Shown: one piece after another, positions 8,742 through 18,269 of the stretch
Numbering within the stretch: position 1 is the stretch's first letter
How the letters are laid out: every line of letters starts with the position of its first letter
From: Serratia marcescens
GTDB taxonomy: Bacteria; Pseudomonadota; Gammaproteobacteria; Enterobacterales; Enterobacteriaceae
Direction of reading: 5' to 3'
Assembly: GCA_015548865.1 (NCBI GenBank)
Contig: JADMXW010000020.1
Location: 44,656-108,655, forward strand
Length of the DNA: 64,000 bases
Notes under the pieces: generated by a model
Told to the model about the DNA's origin: nothing
The model's database searches: none
The model's input: the letters and a program-made list of their open reading frames with translations, nothing else
Program-made: the position numbers and the translations under genes

Positions 8742-9319
8742 GTGCCGAATTGATGCGCCTGCTGGCAAATATTCTGCGCGTTGGCGTGGTGGCGGAAGTG
8801 AGCCCGAAAACCTGGCGCGTGCGTGTCAAAAGCGGCGAGTTGCTTACCGACTGGTTACGCTGGAATACCCAACGCGCCGGTGCGTTCAAGGTCTGGATCC
8901 CGCCGTCGATTGGCGAGCAGGTCTGGTTAGGGTGTCTCGGCGGTAACCCGGAAACCGCCGTCATTATCGGCAGCCTGTACAGCGACGAGAACCCCGCGCC
9001 GGGTAGCAGTCTGCAAGAGATTGTCATTACAGCGCCTGACGGTGCCCGCTTTCGCTATGACGCTGCCGCCAGTGCGCTGGAAGCCGTCGGCATGAAAACC
9101 GCGCAGGTAAGTGCAGCAACCCGTATTACCCTGGATACGCCGGAAGTGATTTGCACCAACAAGTTGACGACCGGAACGCTGGAAGTACAAGAAGGCGGAG
9201 AAATGCGCGGCAACATTGCACACAGCGGCGGCGCGTTTACCTCCAACGGTGTGCAGGTTGACGACCACGAACATGGCGGCGTGCAGCGCGGTGGCAGTTG
9301 GACGGAGGGCACCCGATGA
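8738..9319 (+). CDS. V: Baseplate spike protein gpV
   Basis: The central spike at the baseplate tip that pierces the outer membrane. It has 193 residues with an N-terminal OB-fold domain (VRVGVVAEVSPKTWRVRV-like region, residues 10-90, motif WIPPSIGEQVWL) and a C-terminal beta-helical needle ending in HEHGGV, whose histidines may bind the iron of the P2 gpV apex. It overlaps gpS and gpW by four bases each. Confidence 0.93.
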   Translation: MSAELMRLLANILRVGVVAEVSPKTWRVRVKSGELLTDWLRWNTQRAGAFKVWIPPSIGEQVWLGCLGGNPETAVIIGSLYSDENPAPGSSLQEIVITAPDGARFRYDAAASALEAVGMKTAQVSAATRITLDTPEVICTNKLTTGTLEVQEGGEMRGNIAHSGGAFTSNGVQVDDHEHGGVQRGGSWTEGTR

Positions 9320-9684
9320 GCGCGCGTTATACCGGCATGAACCCCGACGGCGTTGGCGTGCTGACGGATACCGATCAGCTATGGCATTCCGTGCGCGACA
9401 TTCTCACCACGCCGCTGGCGTCCCGTGTGATGCGCCGTGAATACGGCAGTCTGGTGCCTGATTTGCTGGACGCGCCGCAGAACGCGGCAACGCGCCTGCA
9501 ATTGATGAGCGCGTGCGTGATTGCCCTGGCGCGCTGGGAGTCGCGCATTGCATTGAATGCGATCGATATCCGATTTTCACCCACGGGCGCAACAGATGTG
9601 GAACTGTCCGGCCTGATCACCGAAAGCATGCAAACCGTGCGCACCACAGTGCCGCTCAAGGGGGCATCCAATGGCAACCGTTGA
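9316..9684 (+). CDS. W: Baseplate assembly protein gpW
   Basis: A 122-residue gp25-like baseplate wedge protein. The family signature is clear: DTDQLWHSVRDILTTPLASRVMRREYGS near residues 18-46. The ATG at 9316 overlaps the gpV stop. The last 14 bases overlap gpJ. Confidence 0.93.
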   Translation: MSARYTGMNPDGVGVLTDTDQLWHSVRDILTTPLASRVMRREYGSLVPDLLDAPQNAATRLQLMSACVIALARWESRIALNAIDIRFSPTGATDVELSGLITESMQTVRTTVPLKGASNGNR

Positions 9685-10567
9685 CCTGTCGCAACTGCCC
9701 CAACCGCAGATCATTGAAACGCTGGATTTTGAAGTGATCCTTCAGGAAGTGAAAGCGGTGATGATTGCGGCATTTCCGGTAGAGCAACGCGCTTCAGTGG
9801 CGGCCGCGCTTGAACTGGAATCCGAGCCGTTAAACGTGATCGCACAGGTCATCGCCTACCGTGAAATGATGTTACGCCAGCGGATTAACGAAGGGGCGGC
9901 GGCGTGCATGCTTAGCCACGCGGTGTCCTCGGATCTGGATAATCTGGCGGTGAATCTTGACACCCAACGCCTGACCATCACCGAAGCCACTGATACTGCT
10001 GATGCGGTGATGGAAAGCGACAGCGCATTCCGTCTACGCGCGCAGTCTGCCTTTGAAGGGTTAAGCGTGGCGGGCCCAACGGGAGCCTATGAATTTTTTG
10101 CCAAGAGCGCCAGCGGCCAGGTGGCCGACGCTAAAGCAATCAGCCCGTCACCGGCCACGGTAGTGGTATCCGTTCTCTCGACTGAAGGGGATGGCAGCGC
10201 GTCAGACACGTTGCTGACACAGGTTAACGCGGCGCTCTCTGCGGAAGATAAACGCCCGGTGGCTGACCGGCTGACGGTACAGAGCGCAGAGATTATCAGC
10301 TACGCGATAAACGCGCGGCTCTACCTTTACCCCGGCCCGGAATCGGAACCCATCACCAAGGCCGCGCAGGATTCACTGCGTGACTGGATGGGTAACCAGG
10401 GCAAGATTGGGCGTGATGTGGCCCGCTCCGCGATAATGGCCGCCTTGCATGTGCAAGGAGTTCAGCGCGTTGAAATCATTGCACCGGCACAGGACATGGT
10501 GATCGGTGACACTCAGGCAGCGTATTGCACGGGTTTCACCCTGCTGGAAGGGGGCACGGATGAATAA
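9671..10567 (+). CDS. J: Baseplate assembly protein gpJ
   Basis: A 298-residue baseplate J-like wedge protein (P2 gpJ is 302). N-terminal VDLSQLPQPQIIETLDFEVI and later YEFFAKSASGQVADAKAISPS match the family. It sits between gpW and gpI with overlaps at both ends, typical of the co-translated P2 baseplate genes. Confidence 0.93.
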   Translation: MATVDLSQLPQPQIIETLDFEVILQEVKAVMIAAFPVEQRASVAAALELESEPLNVIAQVIAYREMMLRQRINEGAAACMLSHAVSSDLDNLAVNLDTQRLTITEATDTADAVMESDSAFRLRAQSAFEGLSVAGPTGAYEFFAKSASGQVADAKAISPSPATVVVSVLSTEGDGSASDTLLTQVNAALSAEDKRPVADRLTVQSAEIISYAINARLYLYPGPESEPITKAAQDSLRDWMGNQGKIGRDVARSAIMAALHVQGVQRVEIIAPAQDMVIGDTQAAYCTGFTLLEGGTDE

Positions 10568-11168
10568 CGATCTGTTGCCCCCCTCTGCCAGTGCCTTTAT
10601 GCGCCATGCCGCAGCGGCCAGCCAAATCCTGACGGAAATGGCGGTCGATCTGAATACCTTGTGGGATGCGGAGAAATGCCCGCTAGACCTGCTGCCCTTT
10701 CTGGCCTGGGCGCTGTCCGTTGACCGCTGGGATAAACGCTGGTCAGAGCAAACCAAGCGCCAGGTGATTAAGTCTGCCTGGTTGATACACCGCCAGAAAG
10801 GCACCATTGCCGCGCTGCGTCGGGTGGTCGAGCCGTTTGGTTACTTGCTGCGCGTGATCGAATGGTGGCAAACCGGCGGCATGCCGGGAACCTTTCACCT
10901 TGATATCGGTGTGCAAGACAACGGTATTACTGAAGAAACCTTTTTAGAGATTGAGCGGCTGATTGCCGACGCCAAGCCGCTTAGCCGTCACTTGCTGGGA
11001 TTGAATATTGTCCTCGACACACAGGGTGCAGCCTACGTGAGCGCTGCAAGCTACAGCGGCGATGAACTAACCGTTTATCCCTATTTCCCTGAAACCATTA
11101 TCGCCACCGGTCTGGACGTTACCGGTGCCTGTATTCACCTGATTGATACGATGAGCGTAACCGTATGA
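10560..11168 (+). CDS. I: Tail protein gpI
   Basis: A 202-residue phage_tail_I family protein that joins baseplate wedge and tail fibre. Signature: LLPFLAWALSVDRWDKRWSEQ near residues 43-63, then HRQKGTIAALRRVVEPFG. The start ATG 10560 overlaps the gpJ stop, and its stop overlaps gpH. Confidence 0.93.
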   Translation: MNNDLLPPSASAFMRHAAAASQILTEMAVDLNTLWDAEKCPLDLLPFLAWALSVDRWDKRWSEQTKRQVIKSAWLIHRQKGTIAALRRVVEPFGYLLRVIEWWQTGGMPGTFHLDIGVQDNGITEETFLEIERLIADAKPLSRHLLGLNIVLDTQGAAYVSAASYSGDELTVYPYFPETIIATGLDVTGACIHLIDTMSVTV

Positions 11169-13486
11169 GTAAATATTTTGCCCTGTTAACCAATATCGGC
11201 GCGGCCAAGCTGGCAAATGCAACGGCACTCGGCGCGCAACTTAACATTACGCACATGGCCGTGGGTGACGGAGGCGGTGCGCTGCCTACACCGACCGCCT
11301 CACAAACCAAACTCATTAACGAAAAGCGCCGCGCGGCTATCAATACGCTGAATGTCGACCCCAACAATACCAATCAGATTATCGCTGAGCAGGTGATCCC
11401 CGAAACTGAGGGCGGTTTCTGGATCCGTGAAATCGGCCTGTTTGATGCTGAGGGAAATCTGATTGCGATTGCCAACTGTGCTGAAACCTATAAGCCGCAA
11501 TTGCAGGAGGGAAGCGGACGCATTCAAACCGTGCGCATGATTTTGATTGTCAGCAGCACCGATGCGGTCACACTGAAAATCGATCCGGCGGTGGTGCTGG
11601 CAACGCGTGGCTATGTGGATGATGCCATTGCCACCCATGAAAAAAGCCGTAAACACCCCGATGCCACGTTGAAAGAAAAAGGTCTGGTGCAACTGAGCAG
11701 TGCTACCGACAGCGCCAGCGAAACGCTGGCAGCCACGCCTAAAGCCGTGAAAGCGGCGAACGAGAATGCCGATGGGCGCGTACCGTCTGGCCGCACGGTA
11801 AATGGTAAAGCGCTATCGGCAGATATCGCGCTGGGTGCCGCTGATGTGGGTGCCTACACCAAAGCTGAGACTGACACCAAAGTCAGCGCAGCAACGACAG
11901 CCGCTAGTAATGCCGCAACGGCTGCCGCGAGTGCCAACACCAATGCTAATGGTCGTGTGCCGTCCGGGCGCACGGTAAACGGTAAGGCGCTGTCGGCAGA
12001 TATCGCGCTGGGTGCTGCTGATGTGGGTGCCTACACAAAAGCAGAGACCGACACGAAAGTCAACGCGGCTACTACTGCGGCCAATAGTGCCGCGACGGCC
12101 GCTGCCAGCGCCAATGATAACGCTAATGGCCGTGTACCCGCAGGGCGCAAGGTCAACGGTAAGGCACTGACGGCAGATATCACGCTGGCTGCTGGCGATG
12201 TAGGGACATACACCAAACAGGAAATTAACGAGGCGCTAGGTGGGAAGTTGGCTAAAGACCAGAACGGCGCTGACATTCCTGATAAACCGTTGTTTCGCCA
12301 AAATGTTGGATTGGTGAAGCAGGAAAATTCCGTGGATGCAACTACTGGCAGGATAATGACACTGAACGGTGATACCGGTTCATTCGGCCTTGGCGGTACT
12401 GCTATCCGTATGCCGGCGGATGCGGATATTGCTGTATGGTTGCGCGGGGTGCCCAGTGGGTTATATGCGATTCTACCAAGTGCAAGCGCCACCAACCTTC
12501 CTCCTAATGCCCCTGTCGGCGGTGGTTGGGTATTTCAGACAATAAAATTCAATGCTAACCCGTTGATTATGGTAATTGCCCAGCAAACAGGGGTTCCGGG
12601 GAGTGCCGTGAGGGGTGTGCTCAGCACCACCGGTATTTCATGGTTCCCGATTTGGGATAGTGCAAACCTCCCAAATCCAGCAACGCTTGATACCGCACAA
12701 ACAATAAGCGGCGCTAAAACCTACAAAGAAAAGATTACTATATCGCGTGATTTTCCCGGCCTTATTCTAGAAAAGACTGACGTTGCAGTCGGAACTGTTG
12801 GGCGCGTTGTGGTGATGGACACGAACACCACTGGTGTTGAATTCGCAAAACGAAGCGCAGCGGCTGTGCAAACCGGGCAGCAAATAATAAGACTCCCTTT
12901 CCCCTCCGGGACAACCTCAGCAACATTCAATGCACTGGTTCAAAACATTAACGCTGTAGCCGACGCCAACGGACTCTGGAAAACCCCCGAAAGCCCTGCA
13001 TTAACAGCAGCAGCGGTTGGCGCATTGTCAATCACTGAGTTAGCAGGCATTCCGCTGCCATATCCCGGTGCTGTTGCACCAGCAGGGTTCCTGAAATGCA
13101 ACGGACAGGCATTTAATACAACGCTGTATCCCATTCTTGCCGCGCGCTATCCATCCGGTAATTTACCAGACCTGCGTGGTGAGTTTATTCGCGGCCTTGA
13201 TGATGGTCGCGGAGTTGATGCGGGTCGCGCCTTGCTCAGCGCACAGGGAGATGCAATTAGAAATATCACAGGGAAGTTTGCAAATAATGGTTTGGCTTGG
13301 TCAGAGGGTACTGCATCGTCTGTGGGGGAAGGCGCATTTACTAGATTAGAGGGTATTTTACCATCTAATAATTATTCTGGGTCCGTTGGATGTCAGTACA
13401 CATTTGACGCATCGAAGGTCGTACCCACCGCATCAGAAAACCGTCCGCGTAACACCGCCTTTAATTACATTGTGAGAGCAGCATAA
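11165..13486 (+). CDS. H: Tail fibre protein gpH
   Basis: A 773-residue receptor-binding fibre. Residues 1-155 form the conserved phage_tail-collar fibre N terminus (SKYFALLTNIGAAKLANATA) that docks to gpI. Residues about 195-360 hold three copies of a 59-residue unit (GRVPSGRTVNGKALSADI...). The variable central part is followed by a tail-collar domain (PYPGAVAPAGFLKCNGQAFN, near residues 636-655) and a terminal SENRPRNTAFNYIVRAA that is common in fibres with partner chaperones. Codon use is AT-richer from about 12.5 kb on, in line with exchange of the receptor-binding end. Confidence 0.92.
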   Translation: MSKYFALLTNIGAAKLANATALGAQLNITHMAVGDGGGALPTPTASQTKLINEKRRAAINTLNVDPNNTNQIIAEQVIPETEGGFWIREIGLFDAEGNLIAIANCAETYKPQLQEGSGRIQTVRMILIVSSTDAVTLKIDPAVVLATRGYVDDAIATHEKSRKHPDATLKEKGLVQLSSATDSASETLAATPKAVKAANENADGRVPSGRTVNGKALSADIALGAADVGAYTKAETDTKVSAATTAASNAATAAASANTNANGRVPSGRTVNGKALSADIALGAADVGAYTKAETDTKVNAATTAANSAATAAASANDNANGRVPAGRKVNGKALTADITLAAGDVGTYTKQEINEALGGKLAKDQNGADIPDKPLFRQNVGLVKQENSVDATTGRIMTLNGDTGSFGLGGTAIRMPADADIAVWLRGVPSGLYAILPSASATNLPPNAPVGGGWVFQTIKFNANPLIMVIAQQTGVPGSAVRGVLSTTGISWFPIWDSANLPNPATLDTAQTISGAKTYKEKITISRDFPGLILEKTDVAVGTVGRVVVMDTNTTGVEFAKRSAAAVQTGQQIIRLPFPSGTTSATFNALVQNINAVADANGLWKTPESPALTAAAVGALSITELAGIPLPYPGAVAPAGFLKCNGQAFNTTLYPILAARYPSGNLPDLRGEFIRGLDDGRGVDAGRALLSAQGDAIRNITGKFANNGLAWSEGTASSVGEGAFTRLEGILPSNNYSGSVGCQYTFDASKVVPTASENRPRNTAFNYIVRAA
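11774..12304 (+). repeat. Three tandem 177-bp units inside gpH
   Basis: The motif GRVPSGRTVNGKAL is encoded at 11774, 11951 and 12128, giving a period of exactly 177 bases (59 codons). Units one and two are nearly identical at protein level; unit three is more diverged. Repeats of this kind form stacked fibre shaft segments, and recombination between units can change fibre length. Confidence 0.85.
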
Positions 13487-14115
13487 TGAGCAACTATTCC
13501 ACTGATATTGAAACCGCCGAATTAGGCGAAAACGGACTAAGCAAAAAGGCGGGATGGATCACCGTCTATCATGTTAACCAGTCCACGGGTGAATACCAAA
13601 GCGCGAGCATGGAATATCTTATGCTTGGCGTGGGACTACCCGCATACAGTTATCCCGATGAGCCCGAGTTACCCCCTGCCGGGCAGGCGTTATTGCGCAC
13701 TTCTGACGGCTCAGGCTGGGAGCATGTGCCGGACTATCGCGGTAAAACGGCCTATAACACCGAGACGCGCGAAGCTTTGCTTATCACCTCTATCGGTGAA
13801 TTGGCGGAAGAATTTACCCTACTTGAACCGGCAACCGCCTATGATGCCTGGGACGGGGAAACGTGGGTGACAGATACGCAAGCTCAGCAAGCAGCAGAAT
13901 TACAAGCTGCGCAGCAGGCGGCACAACAAGAGTTAACATCACGTCTTACTGTGGCAAATGCCCGTATTCAGACGCTGAGCGATGCGGTGGATCTGGATAT
14001 GGCGACGGACGAAGAGAAAGCGGCGTTAACGGAATGGAAAACCTACCGGGTGATGCTGAACCGTATTGATGTCAGTACTGCGCCTGATATTGACTGGCCG
14101 GAACAGCCACAATAA
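13486..14115 (+). CDS. G: Tail fibre assembly protein gpG
   Basis: A 209-residue tail fibre chaperone (Tfa/caudo_TAP family). The C-terminal signature is visible: ALTEWKTYRVMLNRIDVSTAPDIDWPEQP. A Gln/Ala-rich helical stretch lies near residues 128-160. It starts at ATG 13486 overlapping the gpH stop (TAATG), as usual for fibre-chaperone pairs. Confidence 0.92.
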   Translation: MSNYSTDIETAELGENGLSKKAGWITVYHVNQSTGEYQSASMEYLMLGVGLPAYSYPDEPELPPAGQALLRTSDGSGWEHVPDYRGKTAYNTETREALLITSIGELAEEFTLLEPATAYDAWDGETWVTDTQAQQAAELQAAQQAAQQELTSRLTVANARIQTLSDAVDLDMATDEEKAALTEWKTYRVMLNRIDVSTAPDIDWPEQPQ

Positions 14116-14131
14116 CCATCGTTACCGTCCA

Positions 14132-14158
14132 GCCCGCCACACTCGGCGGGCTTTGTTT
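14132..14158 (+). terminator. Terminator after gpG
   Basis: A seven-pair stem GCCCGCC/GGCGGGC with a six-base loop is followed by TTTGTTT on the plus strand. It ends the rightward structural operon, just where the minus-strand tail operon also ends. Confidence 0.8.
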
Positions 14159-14187
14159 ATCGAGTATAGTCATTTTTATCTATGCTT

Positions 14188-14213
14188 CAGCACAGCCAGT
14201 AACGACTGTGCTG
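14188..14213 (-). terminator. Hairpin after gpU (convergent operon end)
   Basis: A perfect eight-pair stem CAGCACAG/CTGTGCTG with a ten-base loop lies five bases beyond the gpU stop codon on the minus strand. No T-run follows directly, so it may be a weak terminator or an mRNA-end stabilizer. Confidence 0.5.
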
Positions 14214-14217
14214 GCCA

Positions 14218-14694
14218 TCAAAATAACCCCTTCACCGCGTTCACCGCATCGTTAGCGCTGGTGCGTGCATTGTCCATCAGGTCACTGAATGATGAGGATT
14301 GCAACCGCTCGCGCAAATCTTCATCACAGCGCTGAAAACTCAGCGAAAACTCTATCTTTTTCGCCTTGCCATAGCGGTCAAGTTCGCTACGCGTTGTCTG
14401 CATGCCGGTGAGCACATACATGCCATAAATCTGCCCGGTGCCCTCAATCAACGGCCAGGGGCGGCCGCTGTACGCCTGAGTATTCAGGGCGGTTAATGAT
14501 ACCTCACCGCCGGTGATTTCCGGGTATAGAACGCCGTCCAGAGTGATCTGATCTTCCCCTGCGCCGATGTACTGCCATTTTGCCGAGCGGTTGATACGCT
14601 CATTTTTAACGTGCCGCCATTGCTTCGACTGGCGTAGCTGCTGGTGTGGCAAGGTTTTCAGTTCAAACACAAACAGCCCGTAAACCATCATCAT
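14218..14694 (-). CDS. U: Tail protein gpU
   Basis: A 158-residue phage_P2_GpU family protein of the tail terminus (P2 gpU is 159). Family features: FVFELKTLPHQQL near the N terminus and WPLIEGTGQIYGMYVLTG near residues 80-97. In P2 it lies directly before D on the same strand; here it is on the minus strand and 6 kb from D, at the end of an inverted block. Confidence 0.92.
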   Translation of the reverse strand: MMMVYGLFVFELKTLPHQQLRQSKQWRHVKNERINRSAKWQYIGAGEDQITLDGVLYPEITGGEVSLTALNTQAYSGRPWPLIEGTGQIYGMYVLTGMQTTRSELDRYGKAKKIEFSLSFQRCDEDLRERLQSSSFSDLMDNARTSANDAVNAVKGLF

Positions 14695-14709
14695 GGTGAT
14701 TTTCTCCAG

Positions 14710-17700
14710 TTAATCCGCGTCTCTGAAACTGCCGCGCTTCATCCGGTCAAGTCGCGCCAACTCAGCGCTAAGTTTTTCACTGACAATGCGCCCGATCTCG
14801 CGCGCGTCCTGCCGCTCTACGCCGTGTAGGTGGACATGGATTTCAGGCGGGAGCGCGCCAACCACGGGAGGTAACGCCGGGGCACGGGTGGCGGGTGAAA
14901 CGGGCGGCAGTTCCGCCTGAAACACAGGCTGTGATGCAGCAACCACCACGGGCCGCGAGGTGATTGCCGCAATATCGGCATTAGGTTGCATTGCCAGCGT
15001 GCTGGGCTTGGCACCGGTTTTTACCGTTGGCAGGCTGGCAAGTCGGGATTCCTGCCACTCCCCCCGCACCGCCAGTGCACGCGGCAGATTTTTAAAGATG
15101 ATATCGCCGGGGCCGATCCGTTTTTTGGTTTCATCCAGCAGGCCGGTAGTGTTGTCCGCAATCTTTTGTAAGCGGCGCTGCGTGCCAGTCTCACCGGTCA
15201 ATAGCGGTGGCGGAGTAACGGTGGGAGGCTTTGTGTTTCCGTCTTTGTTCTCGTCTGGTTTGGGTGACCAGTTCCAGCCCTTTTGCACCATTTTTTTCTG
15301 CTGCGGATCCCATTCCCACATAACGGGATCCTTCTTCAAGCTTTCCGCCTTGATGCGCGCCGCTTCCAAACCGGACGGGATAAGGTCGAGTTTTTCCAGT
15401 ACCCAGCCGATCCCCTCCATCAATTTTTGCAACGGCCACAGCAGCACGGTGAGTGCGGCACCGAGTACCCGGCCAAAGGTTTCACCGGCTGACGTGCATT
15501 TTTCCAATGCCTGACGGCTGCTATCTACGGGCGTGAACAGTTTCACAAACCAGTCCCACACCCGACTAACCGCATCACCGATTGCCCCGAAAACCAGTGT
15601 CAGGGTAAAAAACGCATCCCGGAACGGCGAAAGCTGCTGCATGATGCCGCTGAACATACCGCTGAAAAAGGCTTTGATCGGCTCCCAATTACGCCAGATA
15701 AGCGCACCGACACCGACGAACGCGGCACCAATCAGCCCTATTGGACTTAACAGCGCCGACAGCGCGCCACCCAGCAGGGACACTGCACCGGTTATAATGC
15801 CCCATATCGCAGGCAAACCCGTTAACCGTAACAACAGGCCGCCAATGCCTTTACCCAGCGAGGCCAACGCCGAAAGCGGAGAGGTGAATACAGAAAACAG
15901 CATGCCGCGCACCGGTGCCAGCAGCGTAGGCAACCGGGAAAAGCCGCCCGATAGTAATTTCATTATCTGCGACCAACCGCCAACGCGCGCCATGGAGCCG
16001 CCTGCGACACCGCCGAGCGTTTGAAACATCGTGATCGCGCCGCCAATGCCGCGCCCGCCGGTCAATAACGTAAAGCCTAATTGCAGCTTTGCCAGCGGGC
16101 CCAGCAACAAACCCGCAGCCAGCGAGGTGGCACCTATCGCCGCCGTCAGGGCTAAAGCGCTGCCGCCAACAATCAGCAGTGTCTGTGTCAGTTTGGGGTT
16201 TTCTTTGGACCATGCGCTTATTCTATTGACGATATTGCTCAAGCCTTGAGATAACCCGCGCAATGGGCCATCGATGGTTTCTTCAATTTGAATGCGAAAC
16301 CCTTCCCAAGCACTATCTAGCTCTTTCAGATCGCCGCCAAGATTATCCGCTCTCTTTTTAGCAACTGTGGCAGCTTCCTGATTTTCGTGAGCTTTCGATA
16401 ATTCACTGAGCAAATTTTGCAAATAACCATCACCGGAACCATCAACCAAGGCTTTGAGACCAACGAATGCCTCTTCACCGGCGATATCTTTCAGAAAGGA
16501 AATGCGATCAGTCTGGCCGTATTTTTGCAGTTTTTTCTGCATATCCAGCAACAAATCAAAGGGTTTTCGCATCTTGCCGGTTGAATCAGCGACTTCAACA
16601 CCTAACTCTTTCAGAGCATCTTTTGCGGCCTTTGGTGGTGCAGCCAAACGCGACAAGCTGGCACGCAACGCTGTACCGGCATCGCTGCCTTTTATGCCTA
16701 CACGGGCCAAAGCGCCAACCATTGCCGCCGTTTCTTCCAGGCTGACACTTAACCCAGCAGCTACAGGCCCTGCGTACTTCATGGTATCGCCTAGGCTGCG
16801 CAAGTCGGTATTAGTCCGGGTAAATGCACCGGTTAACACGTCACTGACGCGATCCATTTCGCGCGCATCAAGATTGAATTGGGAAAGGATGTTAGATCCG
16901 ATGTCGGCGGTTTCGCCTAAATCCATACCGCCGGCCAGCGCCATATTTAACACGCCGGGCAAGGCAGCTTGAATGGCCTGCGGGGTAAAACCGGCCATAG
17001 CAAGGAACGCCTGACCGCTGGCCGCGTCACGGGTGGTAAAGGCGGTTTCCGCACCGAGTTTTTTCGCCTGGGCCCGTAAGGCTGACATTTGCTGATCGTT
17101 CTTATCCAGCCGCGTGAGCGCCTGGACGCGTGACATTTCCTCATCAAAGCCCACCGCAGGGGCTAGGAACTGCCCGCCCATATAACCGCCCGCCGTTGCA
17201 CCCGCTACCGCCATAGTGCCGCCATTACGCATCTTTTGGGCGGTCTGCTGCATGCGGTCATACCGTGCGCGCGCTTGCGTTACTGCGGCCAGTTGTCGCC
17301 GCTCTCGCTCTAACGTTTGGTTGTATTGTTCAGTGCGCCGGATGGCGCTTTGAATGGTGGCCGTGCTTCCTGTCAGCGATACGCCATGACCGCGCAACGC
17401 CTGCGCACTGGCGCGCAGTTTGACCATTTCCTGATCGCGCGTCACATTAAGGCGTTCCATTTTGGCAGCCAGTGCGGCCATGTGTTCGCGCTGTTTGTCC
17501 GTCAGCACGGTGCCATTGCGCTGGGCCTTGTTGAGTCCTTCCAGAGACCGGCCTGCCTCGTCAATCTGACGCGAGGTTTTTTGCACGCTATCGCGCAGGC
17601 GGTTAAAAGTTTTTGATTGCTTGTCCAGATCGTTAATGGCGGCCTGGGTTTTCTTGAGGGATTCAGTCAGACCGCCCGCACTCTGGCGGGCGGCATTGAC

Positions 17701-17757
17701 CGGGCGGGTTAAACGGTCTATCGCGCTGAACGCAACGCGGATATCAAGGCTTTTCAT
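14710..17757 (-). CDS. T: Tail tape measure protein gpT
   Basis: The ruler protein that fixes tail length and is ejected with DNA. I use ATG 17757 (MKSLDIRVAFSAIDR); a GTG 15 bases upstream is in frame. The product is 1015 residues, longer than the 815 of P2. The N terminus (about 1-180) is predicted coiled coil. Residues about 200-420 hold the conserved TMP core (GFDEEMSRVQALTRLDKNDQ). Strong hydrophobic helices lie near 540-720 and a Pro-rich segment near 860-1000. The start overlaps the end of the E' reading frame. Confidence 0.92.
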   Translation of the reverse strand: MKSLDIRVAFSAIDRLTRPVNAARQSAGGLTESLKKTQAAINDLDKQSKTFNRLRDSVQKTSRQIDEAGRSLEGLNKAQRNGTVLTDKQREHMAALAAKMERLNVTRDQEMVKLRASAQALRGHGVSLTGSTATIQSAIRRTEQYNQTLERERRQLAAVTQARARYDRMQQTAQKMRNGGTMAVAGATAGGYMGGQFLAPAVGFDEEMSRVQALTRLDKNDQQMSALRAQAKKLGAETAFTTRDAASGQAFLAMAGFTPQAIQAALPGVLNMALAGGMDLGETADIGSNILSQFNLDAREMDRVSDVLTGAFTRTNTDLRSLGDTMKYAGPVAAGLSVSLEETAAMVGALARVGIKGSDAGTALRASLSRLAAPPKAAKDALKELGVEVADSTGKMRKPFDLLLDMQKKLQKYGQTDRISFLKDIAGEEAFVGLKALVDGSGDGYLQNLLSELSKAHENQEAATVAKKRADNLGGDLKELDSAWEGFRIQIEETIDGPLRGLSQGLSNIVNRISAWSKENPKLTQTLLIVGGSALALTAAIGATSLAAGLLLGPLAKLQLGFTLLTGGRGIGGAITMFQTLGGVAGGSMARVGGWSQIMKLLSGGFSRLPTLLAPVRGMLFSVFTSPLSALASLGKGIGGLLLRLTGLPAIWGIITGAVSLLGGALSALLSPIGLIGAAFVGVGALIWRNWEPIKAFFSGMFSGIMQQLSPFRDAFFTLTLVFGAIGDAVSRVWDWFVKLFTPVDSSRQALEKCTSAGETFGRVLGAALTVLLWPLQKLMEGIGWVLEKLDLIPSGLEAARIKAESLKKDPVMWEWDPQQKKMVQKGWNWSPKPDENKDGNTKPPTVTPPPLLTGETGTQRRLQKIADNTTGLLDETKKRIGPGDIIFKNLPRALAVRGEWQESRLASLPTVKTGAKPSTLAMQPNADIAAITSRPVVVAASQPVFQAELPPVSPATRAPALPPVVGALPPEIHVHLHGVERQDAREIGRIVSEKLSAELARLDRMKRGSFRDAD

Positions 17758-18222
17758 CGTCACTGGCTCCACTGCGGATAGCCGCCCGCTCGCGCCAGGC
17801 TATCACCTCGCCCAGATCCATGCTGAAGAGTTCAGAGGGCGGCCAGTTAAAAACAACGGCAATATCGGCAACCAGATCGTCAATCTGGTCAAACAGCAAC
17901 AGAGTTATGCTGTCTCCGTCTCCGCCTCGTTCGATTCGCCAGGCTCCACAGGTGCCAAAAAAGGCGTCAACGCCTCCGCCAGTCGGACAAAATCGCGGGT
18001 ATCCATGGCGTTGATTTCTGCCAGCTTCAGCTTAGGAGATGTGACACGGGTTAACAGCGTGGTGACTGAATCCGCATCCATATTCAGCACATTAACCAGA
18101 CGCAAGCCGCGCAGTGAACCTGCCTGTTTGATCTCGTCGGTAATGGCGACGCGGGTGATTTTGTCGGCATCCCGTACAATCGGGGTGATTAGCGTTACGG
18201 CATTATCGTTCTTCTTACTCAT
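17744..18222 (-). CDS. E': gpE+E' tail chaperone made by -1 frameshift
   Basis: In P2 the tape-measure chaperone is made as short gpE and as extended gpE+E' by a programmed -1 frameshift at T TTT TTG. The same heptamer is here on the minus strand at 17962-17956, in the right phase (codon 88 TTT, codon 89 TTG). After the shift the frame stays open through FDQIDDLVADIAVVFNWPPS and ends with DDEKP at TGA 17746-17744. That tail matches the E' type. The extension is not visible as a separate gene with its own start. Confidence 0.82.
17905..18222 (-). CDS. E: Tail assembly chaperone gpE
   Basis: The 105-residue zero-frame product of the chaperone gene, ending EAETETA. Start ATG 18222 follows GGAGAACAG. 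The family core (ITRVAITDEIKQAGSLRGLRL-like, residues 20-45) is typical of phage_TAC_7/gpE proteins. It lies between the tail tube and the tape measure, as required for a chaperone of the latter. Confidence 0.9.
   Translation of the reverse strand: MSKKNDNAVTLITPIVRDADKITRVAITDEIKQAGSLRGLRLVNVLNMDADSVTTLLTRVTSPKLKLAEINAMDTRDFVRLAEALTPFLAPVEPGESNEAETETA
17956..17962 (-). promoter_or_regulatory. Programmed -1 frameshift heptamer TTTTTTG
   Basis: T TTT TTG read in the gpE frame, identical to the slippery sequence known for P2 E/E'. Slippage joins gpE to the E' extension. Confidence 0.8.
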
Positions 18223-18269
18223 CGTTCTGTTCTCCAGGCGGCCAGAGTGACCGCCATCAGTGCGGTTAA

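Noticed and set aside
11774..12304. CRISPR-like array
   Set aside because: The repeats are 177 bases long, in frame and code for fibre shaft units; no spacers.
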